Assembly: GCA_029959615.1 (NCBI GenBank)
Contig: JASCOD010000006.1
Location: 186,001-250,000, forward strand
Length of the DNA: 64,000 nucleotides
Reading direction: 5' to 3'
From: Flavobacteriaceae bacterium PS02338
GTDB taxonomy: Bacteria > Bacteroidota > Bacteroidia > Sphingobacteriales > Sphingobacteriaceae
The notes under the pieces: generated by a model
Database searches by the model: none
Seen by the model: only the letters and a program-made list of their open reading frames with translations
What the model was told of the DNA's origin: nothing
In this document: positions 54,350 to 63,712 of the stretch, in pieces
Layout of the letters: every line of letters begins with the position of its first letter
Position numbering within the stretch: position 1 is the stretch's first letter
Position numbers and translations under genes: made by a program

Positions 54350-54357
54350 TATATTTG
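54350..54357 (+). promoter_or_regulatory. -7 element of the hip operon
   Basis: TATATTTG, 25 nt before the ATG at 54383. It is flanked by the operator dyads, a layout typical of antitoxin autorepression. Confidence 0.6.
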
Positions 54358-54382
54358 ATATAAATACGAGCAATTGCATATA

Positions 54383-54604
54383 ATGAAATATTTAGCCGAG
54401 TTTATAAAAGATAAAAGAAAAGAAGAAAAATTAACCCAAGAAGAATTTGCAGATAGGGCAGGTGTTGCCCTTACTGTGATACGTAAAATAGAGCAGGGAA
54501 AAGAAAATCTTAATCTTTCTAGTATTAACCAGGTGTTAAAAATGTTTGGCTATATACTTGCACCAATCGAAGAAAATACTGTTTCTAAAAATGGTGCCTC
54601 ATGA
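54383..54604 (+). CDS. hipB: HipB-like HTH antitoxin
   Basis: 73 residues, one XRE-type helix-turn-helix domain (LTQEEFADRAGVALTVIRKIEQGK, about 19-42). The ATG at 54383 gives the domain its usual start. A TTG at 54374 would add three residues and overlap an operator half-site. The stop overlaps the next ATG (ATGA). It should bind the operators at 54285 and 54325 and repress its own operon. Confidence 0.85.
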   Translation: MKYLAEFIKDKRKEEKLTQEEFADRAGVALTVIRKIEQGKENLNLSSINQVLKMFGYILAPIEENTVSKNGAS

Positions 54605-54933
54605 GGAAAGCTGAAATTTTTTATCAAGAACTATTAGCCGGTATTTTGATAGAGACAGATGAAGGCGATTATACATTTGAATATGAGGCAGATTATATCC
54701 TAAACCATCCAAATCAATTTATTACTTTCTCTATGCCTGTCGTAAAAGGAAAATATAAGGATAATAGATTATTTCCCTTTTTTGAGGGATTAATACCGGA
54801 AGGATGGCTTTTGGATATCGCATCAAAAAACTGGAAAATTAACCATAATGACAGAATGGGCTTACTTTTGGCTTGTTGCCAAAATTGCATAGGTGCGGTA
54901 AGTGTTAAACCAATAAATACAGCAGATGAGTAG
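54601..54933 (+). CDS. hipS: HipS-like protein (HipA N-terminal subdomain as a separate gene)
   Basis: 110 residues matching the N-terminal subdomain of HipA kinases, with the characteristic FSMPV ... LFPFFEGLIPEGWLLDIASKNWKI near 41-80. In single-gene HipA this is fused to the kinase. Here it is separate, as in HipBST systems, where HipS is the antitoxin of HipT. It overlaps hipB by 4 bp and the kinase gene by 8 bp, so translation is probably coupled. The antitoxin role is inferred by analogy. Confidence 0.75.
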   Translation: MRKAEIFYQELLAGILIETDEGDYTFEYEADYILNHPNQFITFSMPVVKGKYKDNRLFPFFEGLIPEGWLLDIASKNWKINHNDRMGLLLACCQNCIGAVSVKPINTADE

Positions 54934-55876
54934 GAACTGTTTATATTGTTATACACAACTGCCCAAAGAAACGACTGGAGATTTCCATGAGCATTGCAGT
55001 CTCGATTTTTTTGGTACCAAAGAACAGCCAGATTTCTCTTATTCGTTAGCGCAAATGGATGAACTAGCTAAGAATGTAATAGAAAGAAGTATTGCAGTTC
55101 CTGGGGTACAACCAAAGCTGTCTTTAACGATGGTTAATTCTGCCTTGGAGGATGGCAAAAATGGTCGATTGACAGTTGTTGGTGCTTTGGGTGGTAACTA
55201 CATTTTTAAACCACCTTCGTCAATATTTCCAGAAATGCCACAAAATGAACATCTAACTATGAGAATGGCAGAAGCTTTTGGTATAAAGACTGCAAAATCT
55301 AGCTTAATCAGTTTAAAATCAGGAGAGCTATCCTATATTACTAAAAGATTTGACCGAACTGATTTAGGTGAAAAAAAACACATGATTGATATGTTTCAAA
55401 TTTTGGAAGCATTTGATAAATATAAAAGCTCAATGGAAAAGGTGGGTAAAGCAGTAGGTCAATATTCTAATCGCTCGGCATTTGATCAACTTTACTATTT
55501 TGAGTTAACTGTTTTTAATTTTTTAACTGGAAACAATGATATGCACCTTAAAAATTTTTCTTTGCTATTGAATAATGATAAATGGAGTTTATCCCCAGCT
55601 TACGATCTATTGAATGTGACAATTGTAAACCCTGAAGATAAAGAAGAACTGGCTTTGACGTTAGATGGCAAAAAGAAAAAACTAGGTTTAGCGCATTTTC
55701 AGTATTTAGGAGCAAAGCTGGATCTGAACAATAAACAAATCAATAGTGTATTTAAACGATTTGAAAAATTTAAACCAGTTGCTTTAGAATGGATAAAAAA
55801 ATCCTTTCTTTCTGAAGAATATAAAGAGAAGTATACAGCACTATTAAATATGCGGTATAACATCCTTTACTCCTAA
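54926..55876 (+). CDS. hipT: HipT-like Ser/Thr kinase toxin (HipA C-terminal kinase)
   Basis: 316 residues. The Gly-rich loop is SIAVPGVQPKLSL (55-67), the catalytic loop is NNDMHLKN with Asp205 and Asn210, and the metal-binding motif is SPAYDLL with Asp227. All expected kinase residues are intact. The first 25 residues carry a Cys-x-x-Cys ... His-x-x-Cys pattern (CLYC ... HEHC) that could bind zinc. The loop has Ser55 but Ala57 where HipT proteins have a second Ser (SxS autophosphorylation motif). Family members phosphorylate aminoacyl-tRNA synthetases (GltX or TrpS); the target here is unknown. Confidence 0.8.
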   Translation: MSRNCLYCYTQLPKETTGDFHEHCSLDFFGTKEQPDFSYSLAQMDELAKNVIERSIAVPGVQPKLSLTMVNSALEDGKNGRLTVVGALGGNYIFKPPSSIFPEMPQNEHLTMRMAEAFGIKTAKSSLISLKSGELSYITKRFDRTDLGEKKHMIDMFQILEAFDKYKSSMEKVGKAVGQYSNRSAFDQLYYFELTVFNFLTGNNDMHLKNFSLLLNNDKWSLSPAYDLLNVTIVNPEDKEELALTLDGKKKKLGLAHFQYLGAKLDLNNKQINSVFKRFEKFKPVALEWIKKSFLSEEYKEKYTALLNMRYNILYS

Positions 55877-56210
55877 AAGCATTCTGCGAAGATTGGCTCT
55901 TTATTCTACGCAATCCGAAAACTTTTACCGTATTTTCATTAACCCATCCTTCTTTCTTTGAAAAATATTATGCAAGCATAACACAGTACACTCATGGTAC
56001 TCTATCCCTACTTGAACCCTAGCTTTGACCTACTTGAAGGGTAGCTTTGCATGGCTTTAATCTTTTCGTTTTTGGAGAGGTTGAAATTTTCTTTTCTGGC
56101 TTAAGGTTTCTGAAGTAATAACTGGTTTGTTTGAGCTTGTACTTTTTTATAAACGATAAGTTATAGACACAAGGGGACGAGGTGACCACTTTTCGAATAT
56201 CCTCTCCTAA
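55877..56210. other. Intergenic region with two 22-bp tandem repeats
   Basis: CTACTTGAACCCTAGCTTTGAC (56008-56029) is followed directly by CTACTTGAAGGGTAGCTTTG (56030-56050), differing at the centre (CCC/GGG). No gene or terminator with a clear stem and T-tract was found in the rest. Confidence 0.65.
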
Positions 56211-57377
56211 TTAAGGAATGACGATTTTTAGTGTTTCTAAGGCTGTATTTCCCTGTAATTTGATAAGATAGATCCCTTTGGGATAATTGGTCATAGCTAC
56301 GAACTTGTTACGCTCGTGCGTGGTAATTGACTGCTGAATCCAGCGCTTTCCGTTGGTGTCAAAGATAGATAGTACAGTGTATTTGCCTGCTGGGAAGCCT
56401 AGGTTAGCCATGCCAGATTGGGCTTCGAAACTTGCCCAGGATTGGCGTTCATCCAAATTAAATTCGATATGTTCTAGGCCGATTTCATTCTTTCTGCCAT
56501 CTAAATCCTGTTGGATGAGCTTGTAATAATTGGTGCCGATTGCTGGCCTAGGATCATGGAAACGATAGTACTTTTCTGTTGAGGAATTTCCTTGTCCGGC
56601 TACTGTGCCGATTTGGATGAAATCCTGATTAGAGGTTTTACGAAAGATCAGGAAGTCTTTGTTATGCTGTTCCGAAACGGTTTGCCAATACAGTTGTATG
56701 CCATTGTTTCCCGTACGGCTTAATTTATAGTCTTTTAAGTTTACGGGCAGAGGCTGTAATTGGTAGTAGATTTTGATACGTACCTGATCAATATAGGAGA
56801 TCACCGTGGGCAGCAATAGTCCGGCTGCCCTGGATTCGGCAGCGATGGCTACACCGAAATCTGAACTGTTGACTTCTTCTCTACTCAAAGCAGTGCCCCA
56901 TAGATCGGTGTTGGAGCCATACTCGGTAGCAGCTTCGTTTATAGGCCAGTTGACACTTATATTGGCACGATTGTCACCTACAATCGTACTACCGTTGATC
57001 AATCTGATATCTAAATCTTTGGTCCAATTGGTACTGGAGCTTTCTGAGCTAAACCTTCTAATCTCTACTTGTACACCTAATATTTCATGTCCTTCGGGAA
57101 TGGCGAAACCAAAATTTTTAAGTGTAAGGTAATGGGAATTTCTTGTGGTGCCACCTATAGTGAGAGCAGCATTTGCAATTGTCGTATAATTATTGTTGTC
57201 GGTGGCGGCATTTCCGAGGTTACTCCAGTATTCCGTTCCACCGTTGAAAGAACTGTTGGAGATGTCAGCAGAGGTAGTGGTAAGATATTCAGTTTGTAGC
57301 ACTTGCGCAGAAAGGCTGTTACAAATTGGCAGTAGCAAAGTAGGTAGGGCTAGAAAGTGGAATTTGCGTAGGTACAT
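56211..57377 (-). CDS. Type IX secretion system cargo protein with C-terminal sorting domain
   Basis: 388 residues from the ATG at 57377, which begins a normal signal peptide (LPICNSLSAQ, about 25). The ATG at 57479 would put 34 unrelated residues before it. The middle (about 30-225) is beta-rich with no recognised family. The C-terminal 75 residues form a type A sorting domain (GKYTVLSIFDTNGKRWIQQ ... YPKGIYLIKLQG), marking it for type IX secretion or surface attachment. It is divergent from the SusC gene at 57741. Function unknown. Confidence 0.75.
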   Translation of the reverse strand: MYLRKFHFLALPTLLLPICNSLSAQVLQTEYLTTTSADISNSSFNGGTEYWSNLGNAATDNNNYTTIANAALTIGGTTRNSHYLTLKNFGFAIPEGHEILGVQVEIRRFSSESSSTNWTKDLDIRLINGSTIVGDNRANISVNWPINEAATEYGSNTDLWGTALSREEVNSSDFGVAIAAESRAAGLLLPTVISYIDQVRIKIYYQLQPLPVNLKDYKLSRTGNNGIQLYWQTVSEQHNKDFLIFRKTSNQDFIQIGTVAGQGNSSTEKYYRFHDPRPAIGTNYYKLIQQDLDGRKNEIGLEHIEFNLDERQSWASFEAQSGMANLGFPAGKYTVLSIFDTNGKRWIQQSITTHERNKFVAMTNYPKGIYLIKLQGNTALETLKIVIP

Positions 57378-57648
57378 AGCGAGCGAGTAACTTAATGGTT
57401 TTAAATGGTTGATGATCAATGTTAATAGGCGTTGATCTTTACGAAGATACAAATAGTAATTGCGATTTGGTAGCGACATTTTTTACAAGTGAAGTGTTGT
57501 TTTCTTTTTGATGTCTTCAAGAATATATTACGTTTTTATTTAGATCATTCTACGGATAAGATGTATTTGTATCGTGTCTGAATACCACTTTCATCTACAT
57601 TTTGTGGTTATAGAAAAACTTAATTGCAACAAAAACTTCATTTATTTT

Positions 57649-57678
57649 TTGGAAGTTAAATTATTGTAATATATTTAC
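57649..57678 (+). promoter_or_regulatory. Promoter of the second susC operon
   Basis: TTG (57649-57651), 19 bp, TATATTTA (57671-57678), close to consensus except the last base. The leader is about 60 nt. The TTGGTnnACCAA operator of the alginate susC is absent here, so regulation differs. Confidence 0.6.
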
Positions 57679-57740
57679 ACCACACTACACTACAGTTTTA
57701 CTGAAAGAAGTGTACCAACCAAAATATAAACCAATGCATT

Positions 57741-60700
57741 ATGAAGAGTAGAACAACAACAAAGTTGCTGATCCAGAAATTTTGCTTTAAGATTTTTGTG
57801 ATCATTTTCTGCAGCCTGCAGGCCTACGGGCAGAGTACGATTGTAGAAGGAACTGTAAAAAGTACCGAGGGTGGCGTACTGCCTGGGGTGACTATCCAAT
57901 TGAAGGGACAGCCAACAGCGGCTACCTCAACCGACGCTAACGGAAAATTTAAACTGCCGAATGTTCAGGCCAGATCTATCCTGGTTTTCCGTCTGATTGG
58001 ATTTGAGACTAAAGAAATCGAAATCTTTACCAACAATAGCTACGAGGTCACTTTGGCCCCAAGCGCACAGACGCTTCAGGAAGTGGTAGCTGTAGGCTAT
58101 GGAACGGTTAGGAAAAAGGATCTAACGGGTTCGGTTTCCTCCGTTAGTGGTAAGGATCTGCAAGCGTTTCCAACCTCAACCGTTACACAAGCTCTACAGG
58201 GCAGGTCTGCAGGAGTGCAGGTTACACAAAACTCCGGGCTACCTGGAGCTGGGATGCAAGTCCGAATACGGGGAACCAATTCGATTAGAGGCAGTAATGA
58301 ACCGCTATGGATCATCGATGGTTTTCCCGGTAATCAGAACATACTTAACGCAAATGATGTGGAAAGCATGGAAATACTAAAGGATGCCTCAGCAACGGCT
58401 ATATATGGTTCCCAAGGTGCAAATGGAGTGGTTATCGTTACTACAAAAAAAGGGAAACTTGGTGCTACAGTTGTAGAATATAATGGAAACTTAACCCTAC
58501 AGACCGTGCGTAAAAAATTAGACTTGCTAGATGCCCAAGAATATATGCGCTTAAACAACATTCAACAGAAAAACGACAATGGCGCCAATTATTTTTCGGA
58601 AAGCGATATTAGTAGTGCGCAAAATGTAGATTGGCAAGATCTGTTGCTCAGGACGGCACCGCTGAATGATCATAACATCAATATCTATGGAGGCAATGAC
58701 AAAACAAAGTTTTCCATTAGCAGCGGTATTTTTGACCAGAAAGGTATCGTGATTAACAACAGTTTCCAGCGGATTAACCTCAGAGGTACTATCGATCATC
58801 GTATTAGTGATAAAGTGAGTGTGAGTTTGAATACTTTTCTAAGCCGTTCGACCACTAAAAATAATTATCCTAGTGCTACGGGGCTGAGAGGCGGCTCGTT
58901 GCTAAGTGCAATGGTTGGTGCACCGCCAACGGTAGGGCCTTATGCCGCCGATGGAAAATATAGACTGCTAAACGGTACTTATCCATTTGTTTCCAACGGG
59001 TTGATCAATCCGATAGCTTATGCCAATGAGGTTTCTTCTAAATGGATGGCAAATCGGGTGCTGACCAATTTGGACATAACTTACAAACCTATCAATGATC
59101 TCTCTATTAAACTAGGTGCAAATGTAACCAACGCCGATACACGTTCAGATAGCTACACTTCTCTTCTTTATCCAGGATCTATTGGAAGTGCGAGCATTGC
59201 TCTTGGTAATACTACCGAAATCAACGGTTCAGCGATTGTAGATTATACCAAGCAACTTTCCGATAACCATAGGATTAGTCTTACTCTTGGTTCTACCTTA
59301 GATCAGAGTACCTACACACCAGTAGATCTTTCTGGTACTGGTTTTTTAAGCGATATATATGAAACCTATAACATTGGTTCAGCATCGACGCTTGGCACTC
59401 CATCTTCGGGTTATACCAAATGGTCTATGCTGTCCTTTTTGGGTAGAGCTAATTATAGTTATAAGGGAAGATTGCTAACTACATTTACCTTGCGTTCGGA
59501 TGGCTCATCAAGATATAGTCCAGGTGAGAAATGGGGCTACTTTCCCTCTGCAGCAGTGGCCTATCGCTTATCTGAAGAGAAATTTATAAAAGATTTGACT
59601 TTCATTAGCGACCTGAAGCTCAGATTGGGCTATGGAATGTCTGGAAGTACTGCCATCTCACCGTATTATACACTCAACATGCTGACTTCAGGAAAAGCGG
59701 CTTTCAATGATGCGGTTTTCAATTCCTTTTCGCCAAGTACACGTTTGCCAGATGGTCTAAAATGGGAAACTACTGCACAGACCAACATCGGTATCGATAT
59801 TGGATTCTCAAAGGAAAGGTATAAACTATCGGTAGATTATTATATCAAAAATACTTCAGATTTATTGAATAGTGTACAATTGCCTCGATCATTAGGTTAT
59901 GTAACTACCATCCAAAATGTTGGTGAGATTCAAAATAAAGGACTAGAGTTTATGCTTTCTGCAGATCTTTTTCAGGATGCGTTCAAATGGAACCTTTCGG
60001 GCAATCTATCTTTAAACAAGAACAAGGTGAGCAAGCTTTACAATGGCCAAGATATTCTGGGGAGTGCGCTAAACATTACTATTTTGAATGATAACCTTAA
60101 TCTAATCAGAGAGGGGCAGCCCATTAGTGTATTCTATGGATACCAAGAAGATGGATATGATGCCGCAGGCAAAATCAAGTATAAAGACCTCAATGGTAGT
60201 GGTACAGTTACTTCCGCAGATAAGACCTACATCGGTAATCCAAACCCGAAGTTCATCTACGGACTAAATTCTACCATGTCTTGGAAGAATTTCGATTTCT
60301 CATTTTTCATACAGGGAGTGCAAGGCAATGACATATATAGCTTGAGTATGGCCGCCCAAACTATGGATTTTGGACAAGGGCTCAATACACTTAAAGAAGT
60401 ACTTGAAAGTAATTGGACGGCGGCCAATCCAGATGCGAAATATCCAAAGATCAGTCGCAACACCACTACACTAATGTCAGATCGGTTTGTGTATGATGGT
60501 TCGTACTTGCGTCTGAAAACGATACTTTTAGCTTACAATTTTCCCTTGAAAGTACTTGGGGTGAAAACACCAAAAAATGCACAGGTGTATGTTAGCGGGC
60601 AGAATCTGCTCACCATCAGTAGCTATCCTTGGTATGATCCAGAGATCAATTCTTATGGAGGAGAGAATTCTATTAACCAAGGTATAGACTTATATGCCTA

Positions 60701-60746
60701 TCCAGTTTCTAAAAGTGTAACCTTCGGACTGAAAGTCGGATTTTAA
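57741..60746 (+). CDS. susC: SusC-like TonB-dependent outer-membrane transporter (second locus)
   Basis: 1001 residues: signal peptide (AYGQ, about 31), carboxypeptidase-regulatory-like domain (about 35-110), EVVAVGYGTVRKKDLTGSVSSV segment, plug ending near IYGSQGANGVVIVTTKKG (about 217-234), and a beta-barrel ending in GLKVGF. Imports the glycan bound by the SusD partner 17 bp downstream. Its base composition looks richer in G and C than the alginate susC, suggesting a different history. Confidence 0.95.
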   Translation: MKSRTTTKLLIQKFCFKIFVIIFCSLQAYGQSTIVEGTVKSTEGGVLPGVTIQLKGQPTAATSTDANGKFKLPNVQARSILVFRLIGFETKEIEIFTNNSYEVTLAPSAQTLQEVVAVGYGTVRKKDLTGSVSSVSGKDLQAFPTSTVTQALQGRSAGVQVTQNSGLPGAGMQVRIRGTNSIRGSNEPLWIIDGFPGNQNILNANDVESMEILKDASATAIYGSQGANGVVIVTTKKGKLGATVVEYNGNLTLQTVRKKLDLLDAQEYMRLNNIQQKNDNGANYFSESDISSAQNVDWQDLLLRTAPLNDHNINIYGGNDKTKFSISSGIFDQKGIVINNSFQRINLRGTIDHRISDKVSVSLNTFLSRSTTKNNYPSATGLRGGSLLSAMVGAPPTVGPYAADGKYRLLNGTYPFVSNGLINPIAYANEVSSKWMANRVLTNLDITYKPINDLSIKLGANVTNADTRSDSYTSLLYPGSIGSASIALGNTTEINGSAIVDYTKQLSDNHRISLTLGSTLDQSTYTPVDLSGTGFLSDIYETYNIGSASTLGTPSSGYTKWSMLSFLGRANYSYKGRLLTTFTLRSDGSSRYSPGEKWGYFPSAAVAYRLSEEKFIKDLTFISDLKLRLGYGMSGSTAISPYYTLNMLTSGKAAFNDAVFNSFSPSTRLPDGLKWETTAQTNIGIDIGFSKERYKLSVDYYIKNTSDLLNSVQLPRSLGYVTTIQNVGEIQNKGLEFMLSADLFQDAFKWNLSGNLSLNKNKVSKLYNGQDILGSALNITILNDNLNLIREGQPISVFYGYQEDGYDAAGKIKYKDLNGSGTVTSADKTYIGNPNPKFIYGLNSTMSWKNFDFSFFIQGVQGNDIYSLSMAAQTMDFGQGLNTLKEVLESNWTAANPDAKYPKISRNTTTLMSDRFVYDGSYLRLKTILLAYNFPLKVLGVKTPKNAQVYVSGQNLLTISSYPWYDPEINSYGGENSINQGIDLYAYPVSKSVTFGLKVGF

Positions 60747-60763
60747 CCCCTAAATTTTTCATC

Positions 60764-62209
60764 ATGAAAATATTCAAATTTTTAATTCCAGTACTTTTGT
60801 TGGGTGGCTGCAAGGATTATCTTGTAGAATCGCCTAAGGAAATAGCCTCGGTGAACTTCTACAAAACTGTTACTGAACTAGAGTCGGCCGTTTTTGCGAC
60901 CTATGAGGCCCTGCAGGGCAATCAAACGGTTTTTGGCCGCCATTATCATACGATACAAATGTCTCAGGTCGACTATGGATATGGTAGGGGTTCCTATGCT
61001 CCAGTTACCAATTTTACAGGACTTGACGCCACCAATGTAAATCGAGTAAGCGATATGTGGGCCGCTTTTTATTTATCCATCCGTAATGCCAATCTTGTGA
61101 TTGCCAATGCTGATAGAGCGCTGGCAAATGGATCGGATCCAGCGAAGGTAACTGCGCTGATTGCCGAAGCTCGGTTTATGCGTGCATTCAATTATTTCTA
61201 TCTGGTTCAAAATTGGGGTGGGGTACCACTTAGGGATGTATCTAACATGGAAACCAAAAGCTTGGCTAGATCTTCCGTTGCAGATGTTTATGCCTTTATT
61301 GTAAAGGATTTGGAGTTTGCCGAAGCCAATTTGCCATTAGATCAGCCACAAATTGGTAGAGCCACCAAATGGGCTGCTAAGACGATGTTTGTGGATGTGC
61401 TGGTGAACCAACAGAAATGGCCTGATGCACGACTAAAAGCATTGGAAGTAATTAATGGAAATAAATTTGGTCTGCTGGAGATTAGCGTATCTAACGATTA
61501 CTATAAGATATTCGGTCCTGATGTAATCAATACTAAGGAAGAAATTTTCTACCTTAAATTCTCGGGGGTTAAGCCTAGCAATTTTACTTTTATGCTTCAC
61601 CATCCTAGTTCTCCGTATTATGGCGGTGATGGTGCTTATGGACTTTATACTGATAGCGTTAAAAATACGCTGATCCGTGATTGGGACTACAAAGACCTGA
61701 GAAAGAGTTATAATTTGTACAATATGGATATTGGTGTAGGGTCAAAGACCACGATGCTCTATAAAAAATTCATTGAGCCGAATAAATTGTTAGGCTTGAG
61801 CACAGATTACCCGTTATACCGCTACGCAGACTTGCTATTGTTCTACGCCGAGGCCGACTGTCAGGTGAATGACGGACCTAGTGCCGATGCTATGGAAAAA
61901 TTGAATATGATTCACCGCAGGGCCTATGGTAAACCCACCTCAATTGTATCTACAATAGATTTTAAATTGAGTGATTACTCCACTAAAACAGCATTTTTAG
62001 ATTTGCTGTACAAAGAACGTATGTACGAACTTTTTTGCGAGGGGAAGCGCTTTTTGGAACTTAAAAGGACTGGCAAGCTTAAGCAGGCAATTTTAGATGT
62101 GCAGGCAAAGACCGTATTAGACAAGCATCTGCTATGGCCTATCCCGAGTTCGGAGTATTTTTATAACGATTTGATAGATGAAGTAAAGGACCAGAATCCA
62201 GGCTATTAA
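60764..62209 (+). CDS. susD: SusD/RagB-family glycan-binding lipoprotein (second locus)
   Basis: 481 residues, lipobox LLLGGC (Cys near 16). SusD pattern: ALIAEARFMRAFNYFYLVQNWGGVPL (near 126-151), a helical TPR-like core, and the family ending LLWPIPSSEYFYND...DQNPGY. It partners with the preceding SusC, and a glycoside hydrolase gene follows 11 bp downstream. Confidence 0.93.
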   Translation: MKIFKFLIPVLLLGGCKDYLVESPKEIASVNFYKTVTELESAVFATYEALQGNQTVFGRHYHTIQMSQVDYGYGRGSYAPVTNFTGLDATNVNRVSDMWAAFYLSIRNANLVIANADRALANGSDPAKVTALIAEARFMRAFNYFYLVQNWGGVPLRDVSNMETKSLARSSVADVYAFIVKDLEFAEANLPLDQPQIGRATKWAAKTMFVDVLVNQQKWPDARLKALEVINGNKFGLLEISVSNDYYKIFGPDVINTKEEIFYLKFSGVKPSNFTFMLHHPSSPYYGGDGAYGLYTDSVKNTLIRDWDYKDLRKSYNLYNMDIGVGSKTTMLYKKFIEPNKLLGLSTDYPLYRYADLLLFYAEADCQVNDGPSADAMEKLNMIHRRAYGKPTSIVSTIDFKLSDYSTKTAFLDLLYKERMYELFCEGKRFLELKRTGKLKQAILDVQAKTVLDKHLLWPIPSSEYFYNDLIDEVKDQNPGY

Positions 62210-62220
62210 AACCTACAGAG

Positions 62221-63702
62221 ATGATATATAAAAAAGCAATTCTATTAATGATGATGGGCGTTGCTCCGCTACTGTGCTGGAGTCAATATCGTTCAATCAA
62301 TTGGGAAAACCTCAATTCGGCGAGTACTGGTCTCAAGGCTATTGGCCAGCTAAAGACCGCTAGTTCCAAGGATCTAGCTAACTCCAACTGGTCGGTGGGT
62401 TGCGAGACTTTGGATCGGGGCTACGCTACATTCGAAAATTATAAACCCTATGTTGGGGAGCTAGGCGTGAAGTATGCCCGAATACAGAGTGGGTGGGCTA
62501 CCTGTGAAAAGGTTAAAGGAAAATACGAATTTGAATGGCTAGATAAAACGGTGGATGGGCTAGCTGAGATGAAAGTCAGTCCTTGGATGGTACTGTGTTA
62601 TGGCAATCCGCTGTACAAATCAGGCGAAAAGCTGGGTGCCCGTATTTTTACAGAAGAGATTACGATGAAGGCTTGGCTGGATTACGTAAGAGCTACGGTA
62701 AAACACTTTAAGGGTAGAGTTAGGGAATGGGAAATATGGAATGAACCAAACCTTGGCGACAATGTACAGTTTGCTCCAGCTTATGCCTCGTTGTTAATGA
62801 ATACCGTGAAAGTGATAAAGGAAGAACAACCAGAGGCAATAATCATTGGCTTTGCTCTTTCACAGACTCCCCTGAACTTTACCAAAGAGGTGTTCGAGCT
62901 CATGAAATCGAAGAAGCAGGAGAAGATCTTGGATTATCTGTCATTTCATCCTTATGTGCACAATCCCGATGAGGCTAATGCTGATATTGATGCGCTGTTG
63001 GCACTTGCCAGATCCTATGATCCAGAAATTAAACTCTATCAAGGTGAATGCGGATCGCCGTCGGCTCTGGAATGGGGCCATGCCTTAAACCAATATCCTT
63101 GGACAGAAATTAGCCAGGCCAAATGGAATTTGCGAAGAATGGCAAACGATTGGAATAGAAATATCCGTTCTTCAATATTTACCATGGTAGATCTGCAATA
63201 TCCTAACATGTTGCAGTCTTTCGGTTTGATTCGAACCAATCTGGAGCATAAGAATATCTATAAAAGACCGAGCTTTTATGCCGTGCAGCATATGGTTAAT
63301 CTTTTAAATGCTTCTGTAACGCCAGCCGGACCGATTGCCCACCAAGGTTCATCTACAAGAGAGGTAACCGTATTGGGTTTAAAAAAAGACAAGCTATTTG
63401 GTGCACTACTTTGGTTCAGCGACAGAATTCCTTCTGATGATATCAGTTGGGAGCTTACCGATATTACGCTAAGTAATACCTCCTTAAAGCAACCTGTTTA
63501 TCTCGACTTGATCACTGGAAGGGTGTATGAGATTCCTAAACACCTGTTCAAACAGATAGGAAAGGATATGAAGTTCAGGAGTTTGCCAGTATGGGATAGT
63601 CCCATGCTGATAGCTGAACGTGGTCAGCTCGATTTCGTAGCTGGTCAGGATGCTCATCAAAGCAATATGGATATCCTAGGCATCATGGATATTAAGAAAT
63701 AA
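62221..63702 (+). CDS. Secreted clan GH-A glycoside hydrolase (GH39-like)
   Basis: 493 residues with a signal peptide (LLCWSQ, about 23). A TIM-barrel (about 45-385) has the acid/base Glu175 in EIWNEPN and the nucleophile Glu276 in YQGECGSPSA, 101 residues apart as in clan GH-A retaining enzymes. A C-terminal beta-sandwich follows (about 390-480). GH39-like is the nearest impression; the exact family and substrate are unknown. It is co-transcribed with the SusC/SusD pair and the following SDR. Confidence 0.75.
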   Translation: MIYKKAILLMMMGVAPLLCWSQYRSINWENLNSASTGLKAIGQLKTASSKDLANSNWSVGCETLDRGYATFENYKPYVGELGVKYARIQSGWATCEKVKGKYEFEWLDKTVDGLAEMKVSPWMVLCYGNPLYKSGEKLGARIFTEEITMKAWLDYVRATVKHFKGRVREWEIWNEPNLGDNVQFAPAYASLLMNTVKVIKEEQPEAIIIGFALSQTPLNFTKEVFELMKSKKQEKILDYLSFHPYVHNPDEANADIDALLALARSYDPEIKLYQGECGSPSALEWGHALNQYPWTEISQAKWNLRRMANDWNRNIRSSIFTMVDLQYPNMLQSFGLIRTNLEHKNIYKRPSFYAVQHMVNLLNASVTPAGPIAHQGSSTREVTVLGLKKDKLFGALLWFSDRIPSDDISWELTDITLSNTSLKQPVYLDLITGRVYEIPKHLFKQIGKDMKFRSLPVWDSPMLIAERGQLDFVAGQDAHQSNMDILGIMDIKK

Positions 63703-63712
63703 GAAAGGAAAT

